DNA of 64,000 nt from Verticillium longisporum. Its lineage: Eukaryota > Ascomycota > Sordariomycetes > Glomerellales > Plectosphaerellaceae. Position numbers and translations under genes: made by a program. The number at the start of each line of letters is the position of its first letter. The first letter of the stretch is position 1. This document shows positions 1 through 10,183 of this stretch, in pieces. Location: assembly GCA_019188255.1 (NCBI GenBank), contig JAETXT010000008.1, positions 2,356,001 through 2,420,000 on the forward strand, given 5' to 3'. The notes under the pieces were generated by a model. The model had not been told where the DNA came from. It saw only the letters and a program-made list of their open reading frames with translations, and did no database searches.

Positions 1-1640
1 TAAGAATAATAATTCTTCCTATTAAGGGTCTCCTATTATTCTTCCCCTAAGTAGTTTATAGTTTATTATTAAATATTATTTATACGATTTATATATATAG
101 CTTTATTTTCTATAATTTATATATAATACTTCTAAGTAATTATTAATATAATATCTATATTTATTATAATTATAATATTTAATATTATCTAAGGCCTTAG
201 GCCTTCTTCTATCTATCTATTATTATTTTATTATTAATTTATAAAATATAATAGATTAATTTAATTAATTATTTAGTTTTTAATTATCTCTTCTTTATAA
301 TTTTTTATTAACTATTCTTCTATAAGTCTTATTTTAGGTCTATTATAATTATCTTAGCTTCTCTCCTTATTATCTTAGTATTATTTTAGGCTTCTCTTAA
401 TCTATAATAGAGTCTCTACCCTCTTAGCTATTCTATTTAATTCTATTCTTATATAGGGAATTCCCTAAACTATAATCTATTATATAAGATCTAGGTTAAA
501 TTTCGTAAATAAAAGTATTATTTTATAGATCTATAATAGGGGTTTAAATAGCTCTATTTCTAGGCTATTATAAGTATTTATAAAGTCTTAATATTTCTAA
601 TTAAGGGCTTAAAACTATTAATCCTATTTATATAATTTAATAATTATTTAGAATATTTAAGTATTATTATCGTTTATATTACCCTTTAATTAAGCTTTTA
701 TTATTCTTTAAATAACTTTATAAATAAATTTATATTCTATTTATATATATAATATCTATCTCTATTATAAAGTATTAATAAAGTAATTATTTATATATAT
801 AATTTTATTAATATTTCTATAGAAATTCTTCTTATTAAGCTAAAATCGTATATTAAAGCTAAATAAGAAAGTATTAAGTTCTAATTAGAATATCCCTTTA
901 TATTAAATAGCTAATAATTATATTTTTATAAAGGGTATACTTTATAGTTCTTTATAGAGTATTACTTTAAATATTAATATTAATCTATTAATTACTCTTA
1001 ATAATAAGCTTATTAAGTCTTCCCTTTAGAGTATAGCTAGTTCTTTATATTTCCTTTTCCTTATAAATTTATATTATTCTTCTTCTAATTATCGGTCTAG
1101 TTCCTTATTTATAATTAATAATAGATTATTAAATATATTATTCTTAATATCTTATCCTTATTCTATATTAAGCTTTAATTATATTAATTCTTTAATATTC
1201 TCTATCTATTATCCTATAATAGCCTATCTTCTAGTATTCTATATATCTCTAATTAATATATTATCTTAATAGTTATTACTCCTTAGGAGTAGATCGATTA
1301 TTATATTAAGGAGTCTTATATAATAAATAAAGGGGTTAATTATTAATCTCTTAAGGGTCTCTAAGAAGATAGAATAATCGATGCCCTTCTCTAAATCTTA
1401 ATCTATTAACCTTTCTTATAACTATTCCCTTACTACGCTTAGTCCTCTCTTCTTAATTCCTACGATTAAATAATAGGCGATCCCCTATCGGTCTTATACC
1501 TCCCTCAGGTCCTAATAAGTAGCTTCTAGATATCTTCTTTAAAATAACTTCCCTCCTTTTCTTAAGGATAATTATCATGCTACTAACATCTAGGCCTCAT
1601 AGATAATGAGCGAGTATATACTAGAGGATTGATATATTCG
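1..1640. repeat. AT-rich RIP-like tract, content unresolved
   Basis: The sequence is dominated by A and T and almost lacks CpA and TpG, while CpT, TpA and ApA stay common. This is the footprint of repeat-induced point mutation on both strands. No frame stays open for a useful length. Reading the minus strand and allowing for Trp/Gln codons turned into stops leaves lysine- and leucine-rich stretches at about 300-1400, so this is probably a mutated mobile element, but I could not place it in a family. Normal composition returns between about 1570 and 1650. Confidence 0.75.
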
Positions 1641-1817
1641 TAAGACCCCTCAATTGAAGCTGGAATACAATCAGAGAGCCAATGAGGGTTTCTTATTATG
1701 GCCTCTGTCAGAAAAGCTTCCTTCGCAAAGTATGCAACACCCGAAACGCTCCGAGAACCCGTTTAAAATCAAAAACGTAGTCCTAGCCAACATTCCATTT
1801 CTTACCACTGGGGCCTT

Positions 1818-3044
1818 TCAACTTGTTGTTCCAACGAACACAACCAGGACTGCAGAGAATCTATGAAAGCGAAAACGCATCAGCAAATGGTCATCGGAGA
1901 GAGGCGGATACAGGGCTGAACCCTGAGCGGAAATACGCACGCGGCCGTGGCGCTGAAGATATCTTTTACGCTTGCAGATGTTGCCTTGTCAAGCACCAGG
2001 GCGAACAAAAGGGTGAAGCCCCCAATGACGCCCAACCGCACAGGCAATGTTTTGATAAAGTAAAGAGTGATAATTGCGACTATCGGGAACATGCAAGCCA
2101 CGACAGTCTTAAAGGTTCGTGCGACAGCCATGATACGTTGGTTCTGGTATACAATAGCGTTTCGCGCATGTTCAGCTTCGTCAGTAGCCTAATAGGTAAT
2201 GGAAGTGTTAAATCATAACAAGTTGTCCCAGCGTACAGAGTCAGTCTGAGGTGGGCACTTACATGGATGCGATGTCCGATGACTTTATCGTAGTAGTAAA
2301 GAAAGCCAAGCGACCACCGGTTTGTGAAACCGTCAGGTGAGCTGGGTTCCATGTTAACGAGATCAGCCAACTCTGTTGTTTTCCATACATCGCTCTCAAT
2401 CCCGAGAAGAAATATGTCTCCACGTTTGTGATCGTCCATCCATTCCACGAGAGACTCTACTTGACGACGATGGGGCTGCCTAAATTCAACCATCTGTCTG
2501 TGTGCGACCAGAGCCTCTTCTGTTGATCGTTAGTATTTGTTGAACGTGCCCAAGAGGCGGCAGCCATTGGAACTCCATGTCGAATACCGCAGCCCGGGGG
2601 GCCTGCTAATGCTTAGATTCCGAGGTTTGACCTACGATATTCCTTCAATTTGACTCTCAGTTCCAGGAATATCTCCCACTGCCGAGGGTCATCTTTTTCC
2701 GGATCATGCGAATCGATTGACGCTTGCAATATGGCCGAATCATGCGCATATTCGGACCGGTTGGTTCCCTTGGCCGCAGAGTTGTCGTTCTTCTGGCATT
2801 CCCACAGCTCATCCCTTAGCGCTACAATTTCTGCTTGGCGGTGTAGAAGAATCTCTGCCGACAACGCGATGAAGCGCATGAAGATCGCCAAGTCTGGCTG
2901 CTGGCCCATGGCAGCCGCAAGGCGGGAATATCCCCTCGTCTCTCTCTCAGCCCTTCCATCTCTGTTTTTTCTCTCCTTCTCATCCTCCTGTTGCATAGTT
3001 TCCAAGTCGACGGAATGGAGTGGGACTGTTGAATGGGGGGACAT
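1818..3044 (-). CDS. DUF6594 family membrane protein, four exons
   Basis: Exons assembled here are 2636-3044, 2263-2519, 1941-2188 and 1818-1860, giving 318 residues. Introns of 116, 74 and 80 nt all have GT...AG ends and keep phase (GTAGGT, GTAAGT and GTGCGT donors). The N-terminal half has the family hallmark GYSRLAAAMG followed by a long helix with QAEI..LRDEL and ends in LRVKLKEY. The C-terminal part has two to three hydrophobic segments, with KTLPVRLGVIGGFTLLFALV between two of them. The last 14-codon exon supplies the ending SAVLVVFVG, expected for DUF6594 and absent if intron 3 is read through. Family function is unknown; the layout suggests a cytosolic coiled-coil region anchored by a C-terminal membrane hairpin. 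The start is the first ATG of the open frame. It lies only about 180 bp inside the AT-rich border, yet shows no stops or RIP-like damage. Confidence 0.85.
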
Positions 3045-4205
3045 GACATTTCAAGCCATCGAAGGCTGGCCAAAGGATGAATTGAATGAGTTTTGCTATC
3101 GAGAATCGCGACGGACATACCGGGGAGACGTGCGGAGGCAGACGGGGATCTAGTAGTATTGCATAGAGGCGGGAGGGAGACATCCCCCCGTCATCCTTGA
3201 TCACATGAGGCATGGTATTGATTGGTGGCCAAAGTTGGTGTGACGGCCCAGACATCCAAACATGGAAGATGTGTGGCATGTTGCACTGATTCAGCCTAAC
3301 AAAACACACCCTCTCTCGGTCACCGTTTGTGGTAACCCTCCATTACAATTCACTGTCGCCAACAGGGAGGCTGCCTGCAGCGTGTAGCCTGCACCTCCCC
3401 ACATGCAAATTATTTCTCACCGTACATGCACCATTCTTTTCTTCCGTTCTTCGCGACACGGCAAGACCTGTGGCGTCCCTCAGCACACCAGGCTGGGCTC
3501 CGAATTCTATTTGCGCGTGCCAGGTCACAAGATGCCGACAACCAGTACCAAAAACAAGGCTAATCGAGTTGCATCGCTTGGTCACCACTTGCTTGAAGGG
3601 AAAGGCATTCGCGATCAGTTAGGAGGGTGTCGAAAGTGCCCGATGGGCTTGTTGGGCCTTCCGGCCAGCCTCGCCTGGCCACCCCGCAATCCACCATTTA
3701 CTTTCGCGTATTCTTTTATTCATCACCGCTGTAAAAGTCTTCAGCGATAATCTAATACATCTGAAATTGTTCGCCAAGTCTATGGCTGATGGCGATGTTG
3801 AGAACTGAAACTGTATTGGGCGGGTTGAAGAGTTTCCGGGTGTTTTCATCTACAAACTCGGTGAGACATTGACGACACAAAGTCCAATGCTCGTACCAAA
3901 GGATTGACCACTATGTTCTCATGGCTCTTTACTTGCTCTGTATGAACTCAGAGGCGTGGCCAACTGTTGACACCCTTGCATTAGATCGATCCTCTCTACA
4001 GCAAGCAAATTGCGTTCTTGTCAACTACTCTCCACCATATCTCGAAGCCCTTACTAGACTATACATGGCAATATACAGAAACATGCTTTATGTGTTGCAA
4101 AGACGAAGCTCGACGTCGGCCTTGAAAGTGTCTGACTGGATCTACCAAGCGTGTGCTCATTGCGAGGCCAAAATACATGCCTGGAAGATAGAGCATATTT
4201 CATTT
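3045..4205. other. Intergenic, no gene recognised
   Basis: The promoter side of the DUF6594 gene and the 3' side of the VOC gene. Several open frames of 70-120 codons exist on both strands (for example 3403-3750 plus), but they overlap one another, have no recognisable domain and have atypical composition. I see no gene, RNA or repeat. Confidence 0.5.
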
Positions 4206-4851
4206 TCATTCTCCTTTGAACGCCTGTTCCAATCCTCGAATATCCATCTTCGTCATCTGCATCATAGCCTCCATAACGCGGTCTGATTTCTCCTGGTCCG
4301 GATCCGCCAGCATCGTCTTCAGCACTTTGGGCACGACCTGCCACGCCAACCCATACCTGTCTGCTATCCATCCGCACTGCTGCCTCTTGACATCGCCGCC
4401 TTCGCCGAGCTTTGTCCAGTAAAAATCGATTTCCTTCTGATCATCGCAGTCGATCATGAGCGATATGGCCTCGTCGAATTTGAAGTGCGGTCCGCCGTTG
4501 AGACCAGCGAACTTTTGCCCGTTCATCTCAAACTCGATGATGAGCAGGCTGCCGGGCTTCTGGCCATGGTGGGCCTCGCCGGCGGAGGTGTAGTATTGTC
4601 GGTGAGTGATCTTCGAATCTGGAAAGATGGAGATGTAGAACTGGGCGGCTTCTTCGGCGTTGCCGTCAAACCAGAGACACGTGGTGAACTTGGCGATGGG
4701 CATGACGTTTGTTGCGTAGGAGACGGACTCTGCTGGAAAAGTCAAGAAGTTGAACACAGCGGTAGCGGAAAGCTGCGATGGGGTAGGAAAGTGATGTACA
4801 GTAGTCTTGATGGAGCCAGCACTCACATATCAACGACTCCACTGTGTCCAT
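4206..4851 (-). CDS. PhnB-like VOC (glyoxalase fold) protein, PF06983 type
   Basis: The conserved part begins MPIAKFTTCLWFDGNAEEAA (ATG at 4703) and carries the PhnB/'3-demethylubiquinone-9 3-methyltransferase' pattern: FYISIFPDSKI, then FEMNGQKFAGLNGGP, FDEAISLMIDCDDQ and a C-terminal MQMTKMDIRGLEQAF. These are small dimeric vicinal-oxygen-chelate fold proteins. The methyltransferase name is historical and does not establish an activity. An open frame extends upstream to a GTG at 4826, but that GTG lies in a perfect GTGAGT donor. Splicing 4733-4826 (94 nt, acceptor TTTTCCAG) joins a 25-nt exon with ATG at 4851 in frame, giving 183 residues. Without that exon the protein starts at 4703 (165 residues). 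The family is far commoner in bacteria than fungi, so ancient transfer is possible. Domain call strong; first exon inferred. Confidence 0.8.
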
Positions 4852-5588
4852 TGATACGTGAGAGAAACAGCATCGGTATGATCTGAAAGTCTTGCCGTGA
4901 TTCAGGCACACTGAACAAGCTGATTGACAGCTCAGGAGTACATAGCTATGACGGACAGGCGTGAACATTGAACCTGGCTGAATTGCCTGCACGCTATTGA
5001 TCGGACCCCGCACGATTGCCTGGCGTGGCGCTCCAGCTGGACCATCCAGGCTGCTAGCCCGGATATATTCACACGACGCCGTCAAAGTTGATTACTCTTT
5101 TGTCCGTCTCCTGATCGTCGAGTTGAGCCAACTTACATGAGTGTGGCGGCGGTGGAGGGCGTGGTGTGGATGCAGATCAGAAAGCAGCGTGGCCCGGTGT
5201 CTTGACGGAGATGCATATACCAGCCGTCAACTGGGGCACGTTAAGATCGAGGCGCGTCCCAAGGTAGAAAGAAGAAGCAGGGGCGGCCCAACGTCGCATC
5301 CTGGCAAACTGGTGGATTCTGTAGTAAGGGCGGTGCAGATGGCTTCATCTTGGATCTCAGGCTGGCGGTAAAGCAAGTGTAGAGTAGTTGGTATCACACA
5401 GGTGAATAGTATTAACATGAATGAATAGTACATACGTGCGCGAAAGTGAATGGCGCTCCATGTTCTAGGACGGCCGTGTCCCGTCAAATCCCAGCAGAGC
5501 TCCTAGCTCCAACCCAGTGCAAAATGAATGGCCAAGTCGTAGAGTATTGAGTGTAGTAAAAAAAGGGAAACCATGAACAGACCAAGGT
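4852..5588. other. Intergenic, no gene recognised
   Basis: Upstream region of the VOC gene and downstream region of the DUF2434 gene. Short frames on both strands (for example 5141-5371 plus, 5227-5487 minus) have no family features. I see no RNA gene, repeat or clear regulatory motif. Confidence 0.5.
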
Positions 5589-7304
5589 CTACACGTCCAA
5601 CATGCTCTTGATTTTCTGCGGTGGTGCAGAAGAAGTTCCCGTGTTGGCACTGGGACTTCTCGCCGCGCCACCCGGCGAGGTTGTCGCGTCTGTCGCGGCG
5701 TCGCCTTCTCCGCGGCCCCGTTGCTGCCCCGCGTACGGCGGTGGCGCCGGTCCGTCCATCATCAGCTCTGCCCTCCTGGCAACTTGTGCTTCACTAGCAG
5801 ACTGTCCGCCTGCAGCGGGGAAGAGCAAGTCGGCAGCAGCGTTCCTAGCATGCTCCGTCCGTCGCCTGTCGGATTTGCCCATGTATGACGCGTCGATGCC
5901 GGGTTTCTTCGACCCGTCGAGGAGGTTGACTTCCGACTGTCGACGGGCCGGATTCGGCCCACCACCGGGTCCGCCTTTGGTCAGATCCCTCAGCTCAACC
6001 AGGCCGCGGTGACGTTCGGCATTGCGCATCTCCTTGATGCGTGCGTGCTTGACGCCGCGCGAGGTCGCACCACTGTCGGTGCCAGCTTGGTCATGGCGCA
6101 TGGCATTATTGCCACGGCGCCACCAGCTGGGCTTCTGGACGTAGCCCATCTCGCGATCGTACTCTTGGCCACGGGTCCGGCGCTGGCGGATGAGCTCCTT
6201 GTCTTCGTTCGGGGTGCGGAAGCCCCAAACAATCTGAACAACGAGGATGAGGAGGGCCGGTACATAGCCACCCACATAGACGGATGCGAGGCTCGACTGG
6301 GCGTTGAGTACGGAGTAGTCGAAAGTGAAGGCGCAAAAGGCCTGGAAACCAACGACAACGAGTGCCAAGGGTAGCAGTAGGCGGAAGCGGAGAGGGGTGT
6401 ACTTGACGAGGCCAATCGTCTTGTTGATAATCCCGCGGTTGCGAGGTTTGTAGTGTTTGACGGAGTGGCGGAGGGAGACAACGATGATCATCCAGCAGAA
6501 CAAGAGGAAGAGCGCGGCGATCTTGAAGCGGACGTCGGTCGCCGCGGGGCCAGCTTTGTCCTCGATCTGCTGAGGCGTGCGTTGCAGCTCGATCCTGCCC
6601 CAGTTGCGGGGAATGATCATGAAGAAGTTGAGCCAGATGAAGAGGTAAAACACCAGAGGCATCCAGAACTCAAACTTGGCGCGCCTGTCGTCCTCTCGCA
6701 GCACAAAAGGATCAGGGTCGATGAATTGCCGCTCTTGCCAACTGCCCCAGTGACGTGCCGCCTCCCAAACGAGCGATAGCACGCCTTGTTGCATCAAGTA
6801 CCAGAAGAAACTGTTGAGAATGATCGGTAGGCCCATGACACGGAAGCGGTCCACATCAACATTGGTAAAGAGACTGACGACGGCCATCGCAATGACCCAG
6901 ATGCTCCAGTACCACTGCCATCGCCGGCCAATGGGGGTGAACCGCTTTTCGCCGGGTAAGTGCAAGGTGCCATGCTTCTTCAGGTTCATGAGCACGAGAA
7001 CGAGGCAGAAGGCAAAGAGGACGGCGAAGACGATGCCGGCGATGGCGCGGTCGCCTATGGGGTCGACGGGGTTATAGCATGATGTCGAGTTGATGAAGCT
7101 GCCGTTGGTCCAAACGTAGTCGGGTGTGTAGTCGCCGTCGGTCAGGATGCATCGGGATCCATTGGAAAGCGTGCCATTGCTGTAGAGGGTAAAGTTAAAG
7201 TGCAGCAGAGTGGTGAGGTTGAAGTGGACGCCATTGATGACAGTGTCGCTGGCGTTGTTCCCGTCGGGGAACTCGAGGAGGTCGCGTACTTCGAGGAGAT
7301 CCAT
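5589..7304 (-). CDS. DUF2434 family seven-pass membrane glycoprotein
   Basis: A single exon of 571 codons starts at ATG 7304. Residues 1-85 form a hydrophilic head with seven N-glycosylation sequons (N17, N29, N37, N43, N48, N67, N72) and two Cys (52, 76), indicating a lumenal or extracellular N-terminus. Seven hydrophobic segments follow near residues 88-107, 132-148, 157-180, 213-231, 258-277, 307-327 and 338-361. The loops hold the family-typical stretches FTPIGRRWQWYW, TNVDVDRFRV, EAARHWGSWQERQFIDP and GIINKTIGLVKYTPLRFR. Residues 365-571 are a cytosolic, disordered tail rich in Arg, Ala, Pro and Ser that begins with NEDKELIRQRR. The match is to fungal DUF2434 (PF10361), of unknown function. 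The topology recalls seven-pass receptors but gives no evidence of coupling. Its 5' end faces COG5 across a 787-bp shared intergenic region. Confidence 0.85.
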   Translation of the reverse strand: MDLLEVRDLLEFPDGNNASDTVINGVHFNLTTLLHFNFTLYSNGTLSNGSRCILTDGDYTPDYVWTNGSFINSTSCYNPVDPIGDRAIAGIVFAVLFAFCLVLVLMNLKKHGTLHLPGEKRFTPIGRRWQWYWSIWVIAMAVVSLFTNVDVDRFRVMGLPIILNSFFWYLMQQGVLSLVWEAARHWGSWQERQFIDPDPFVLREDDRRAKFEFWMPLVFYLFIWLNFFMIIPRNWGRIELQRTPQQIEDKAGPAATDVRFKIAALFLLFCWMIIVVSLRHSVKHYKPRNRGIINKTIGLVKYTPLRFRLLLPLALVVVGFQAFCAFTFDYSVLNAQSSLASVYVGGYVPALLILVVQIVWGFRTPNEDKELIRQRRTRGQEYDREMGYVQKPSWWRRGNNAMRHDQAGTDSGATSRGVKHARIKEMRNAERHRGLVELRDLTKGGPGGGPNPARRQSEVNLLDGSKKPGIDASYMGKSDRRRTEHARNAAADLLFPAAGGQSASEAQVARRAELMMDGPAPPPYAGQQRGRGEGDAATDATTSPGGAARSPSANTGTSSAPPQKIKSMLDV

Positions 7305-8091
7305 GATGATCGTTGGGCTGTCGTCGAAACTTCCGGGGGGTTTTTCGACGGGTCAAGCCAAGGCAAGGCCAAGCCACAAGGTTCCGGTAGGTGGGATACT
7401 GGCTGTACTGTATAGTGACGGCTGCTGCTGACGCTGACGGCTTGGTACGAGGCTTGCAAAGGCTCGAAATCGAATGAGCGCTGTTGGAGGGCGCGCGATT
7501 GAAGACGCCGACGCGAGAGAGTCGGAGGATTAGGACATCGTAGGATAGCAAGGTGACAAGATTTACTGGTCGGGACAGGCGATCATTGTCAATGGAACGG
7601 AGTCGCCGGCACGAGAGATAAAAAATCGGGATTCGGTGAGGTTAGATGCCTGAGCCACTCGGAGCTTGGGGAGGTGATGGCAAAAAGCATGGGAATAACA
7701 AAGCTAGTCGGGCCTGCCGCCTCGCATTCGCTCTCTCCATTTCTCTCCAGCGCATCCGGCCGAGACAAGCCGAGCCCCACCGGAGGCGGCGGATGCAGTA
7801 AAGCGATGTTTCAACCCCACTCTGCCCGCATTTCGTCATGCCCATGCACGTGCCCAGCTCAAGCCATGTCATCCCTCCCATCCGCCGTGTGGCTCAGCCC
7901 TCTGAAAAGGTACTCAAGCCACAACCCCACTATTGCCGTCTTGGTGTGTCTCCGACATGGGGTCCAACTCGACACGAGGGCCATTGGGGAAGCTCTTTTG
8001 TGACCTCTTGCCCTCGAACAATATTTCCACAACGCAACGTCAGTGAGTTCAATGGGCAGGCCCAAGCTCCGAACTACACCACTCGCCCACC
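7305..8091. promoter_or_regulatory. Shared promoter region of divergent DUF2434 and COG5 genes
   Basis: The start codons of the minus-strand DUF2434 gene (7304) and plus-strand COG5 (8092) are 787 bp apart and face away from each other, so both promoters must lie here. Open frames inside (for example 7674-8003 plus) have no domain features. No convincing TATA box or operator is visible. COG5 has a good fungal start context, with CCACC directly before its ATG. Confidence 0.55.
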
Positions 8092-9444
8092 ATGACCTCA
8101 CAGGACGAGGAAGATCCCTCCTACATCGACTATGAGGCCTTCCTGGCCCCCGACTTCCAGCCCTCGGCGTTTGCCAATACGCTCGTGCTGTCCACCAACA
8201 ACCCCAACGACACTCCCCTCGACCTGAGCACGCCTCTGTCCCGGGTCCTCTTCGACACCCAGGAAGTCGACTCTCACATCGATGTCTTGACGACCAAGTC
8301 TGCTATCCCACTTCTTGAACACACCGAAAGTCAGACCAAGTCAAGCAAGCGCATTGTTTCCGAGCTCGATGCCCAGATCAAGTCTCTGAACGACAGTTAC
8401 AAGCAGCTTGAGAAGGAGGTCATCAACAAGCATGCCGAGGCCGACGAGGTGCGCCAAGTCGCCATGCGCCTTTGGGAAACTCTGAGACTGGGACGCTCTG
8501 TTGGACGATGCTTGCAACTGGGACGCCAGCTTGAGGTCCAATACACAGAGATTGCCGGGTCGAGCATCAGTGCCGCAGCAGCTGCGGCTGGCAAGAGGGA
8601 GGATCACAGGGCATTAGTCCGCTGCGCATACACCATATTGTCTCTGCGGGAGGTCTTCGACGCGACAGCTCCCGGCGAGGAGGGCCATGGTCTTCATCGT
8701 GTGGACGCGATCAAGAGTCTCCGTGAGAACATTGTCACCCCGCTCGAACGCTCCGTGAAAGAGACGGCTGAGCGCATTGTGCGTGACTTCTCTGTTCCAG
8801 ACATGGCAACATTTGCTCAGAGCGAGGACATCAAATCCCGTACCGTCTCGGCCATGACCACGCTGTACCTACTGTCGCCCACAAGCCAGGCGCAGCCAAA
8901 GCCCGAGAAATGGACACCGGTTCTCCTCCTGCAGGCACTCGAGACGTACTTTCGAACCGCCCTCTCCAGCTCCATAGCATCTTTAGCGCGCGCCCTCAGT
9001 CAGCTGCCGATTCTCGACCGCACGCTTGCCGAGATTACCGCTCGTTGCCAAAACATCGTGGCGCTCGAATTGGTGCTTGAGAGTACTAGGCCGCCTGCGC
9101 ATCCCCTTGTGCAAATCGAGGGCACCCAGGCCAAGGCGTCATCAAACTTGCTGCAGCCTCTTCTGGCGCATCTTGAAACTGGGAGCCTGCCATCGTACTT
9201 CTGGAGGACGATGGCGAGCAGTCTGGGAACGAGGGTGCAGGATATCATGAACCGCGGTGGCGTGTCGGCACGAACTCTCAAGACAAATAAGCAAAGCGTC
9301 GGAGAGGCTGTTCGAGAATGTGTCGTCAAGGGGTGCCGAGCGCCGAGCGCCATGAAGGGCAAGGGGGAGAAGGCAAGAGAAGGTAGTTGGGAAAGGGAGG
9401 TGGCCGTCATGGTAGGGAGCGTGGTGAATAACCTCGGAAGGTGA
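8092..9444 (+). CDS. COG5: Conserved oligomeric Golgi complex subunit 5
   Basis: A single exon of 450 codons. The N-terminus carries the fungal Cog5 signature: YIDYEAFLAPDFQPSAFAN, then NDTPLDLSTPLSRVLFDTQEVDSHID and TTKSAIPLLEHT. Residues about 75-120 are a heptad-rich coiled coil (RIVSELDAQIKSLNDSYKQLEKEV), typical of COG tethering subunits, and the remainder is helical. COG is an eight-subunit cytosolic complex on Golgi membranes that tethers retrograde vesicles. Cog5 belongs to lobe B and pairs with Cog7 in species that have it. The length fits fungal Cog5 proteins, which are shorter than the animal one. The ATG follows CCACC and has no rival upstream in-frame ATG. The 3' third is more variable and carries a short Lys/Gly-rich insertion near residue 420. 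A long antisense frame at 9000-9638 is a shadow. Confidence 0.88.
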   Translation: MTSQDEEDPSYIDYEAFLAPDFQPSAFANTLVLSTNNPNDTPLDLSTPLSRVLFDTQEVDSHIDVLTTKSAIPLLEHTESQTKSSKRIVSELDAQIKSLNDSYKQLEKEVINKHAEADEVRQVAMRLWETLRLGRSVGRCLQLGRQLEVQYTEIAGSSISAAAAAAGKREDHRALVRCAYTILSLREVFDATAPGEEGHGLHRVDAIKSLRENIVTPLERSVKETAERIVRDFSVPDMATFAQSEDIKSRTVSAMTTLYLLSPTSQAQPKPEKWTPVLLLQALETYFRTALSSSIASLARALSQLPILDRTLAEITARCQNIVALELVLESTRPPAHPLVQIEGTQAKASSNLLQPLLAHLETGSLPSYFWRTMASSLGTRVQDIMNRGGVSARTLKTNKQSVGEAVRECVVKGCRAPSAMKGKGEKAREGSWEREVAVMVGSVVNNLGR

Positions 9445-10183
9445 TGCAAATTCTTCGTAAATACCAAGCCCGACCTTCTGTTCTGCTGCACTCTATGACT
9501 AGGTAGCTTGGCTGTGGCGTGATGTATCTTGTGAAGTTCATATTGCGACGTGGGCGTATGGAAGACATGGTCAAGATAACCGCCGACGAAGTAACGAGCA
9601 ACGAAATGGCCTATTCTCCCAAAGAGACCTCTACCCAAGGTATAAAGGGACTTCTACCTGGAAGAACTGGAAGCACTTCAAAGAGAATATTATGCCTCCC
9701 TGAGTGGTACCGATCGTTGTGAATGTGGAGCTAGCTGCCTGGGCACCAGAGATACAGTTGGCGGAAACCACAACCCATCATATCGAGACGCGCCTTCTCC
9801 ATCCTCCGCGTGCATGCAACTTTCAAAACGATACCTTTGTACCGCATCACTTCGGTATTCTTTTTTGGCCTCTGGCCGTGAGATCTGCGTCCTTGTTGAC
9901 AGCATCATTCTCCAATCCTCTTTTCACATCCTCCCGCCCCAATCAACTACAGTCGTGGGGACAATCTCACTGAATCGATGCACGATACCCCCCATTCAGA
10001 GGCAACTGACTACGCTGTAACGACACATCGTGCAGGCACTTTGACGACAACTCAGCTCCTTGGGTAAAACGCTCGACGACTGAATGACCACGGCATACTT
10101 CTCTACTTCGCGGCTGTTCATCTTCCCAAACAAGCCCCGACGACCTATTGCCTGGGGGTTAAGGATCAGTCGAAAGTCGCGTA
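9445..10183. other. Intergenic between COG5 and the BTB gene
   Basis: Both genes run on the plus strand, so this holds the COG5 3' UTR and the BTB promoter and leader. No coding pattern, RNA or repeat was recognised. A conserved-looking TATAAAG at about 9640 is only a weak candidate TATA element, because it lies more than 500 bp before the BTB start codon. Confidence 0.5.

Noticed and set aside
1..1640. Starship captain (DUF3435 tyrosine recombinase) or crypton relic
   Set aside because: Considered because of a lysine-rich minus-strand reading, but no catalytic Arg/His/Tyr pattern could be followed.
2650..3153. 167-codon plus-strand frame
   Set aside because: Antisense to exon 1 of the DUF6594 gene; low-complexity Ser-rich translation.
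4704..4826. N-terminal extension of the VOC protein starting at GTG 4826
   Set aside because: GTG is not a normal fungal start and sits in a GTGAGT splice donor; the conserved domain begins near 4703.
5589..7304. PalH/Rim21-type pH sensor
   Set aside because: Seven membrane segments and a glycosylated head fit the topology, but the loop motifs match DUF2434 and the PalH signatures are not seen.
9000..9638. 212-codon minus-strand frame
   Set aside because: Lies antisense to the COG5 coding region and shows no family features; a shadow frame.
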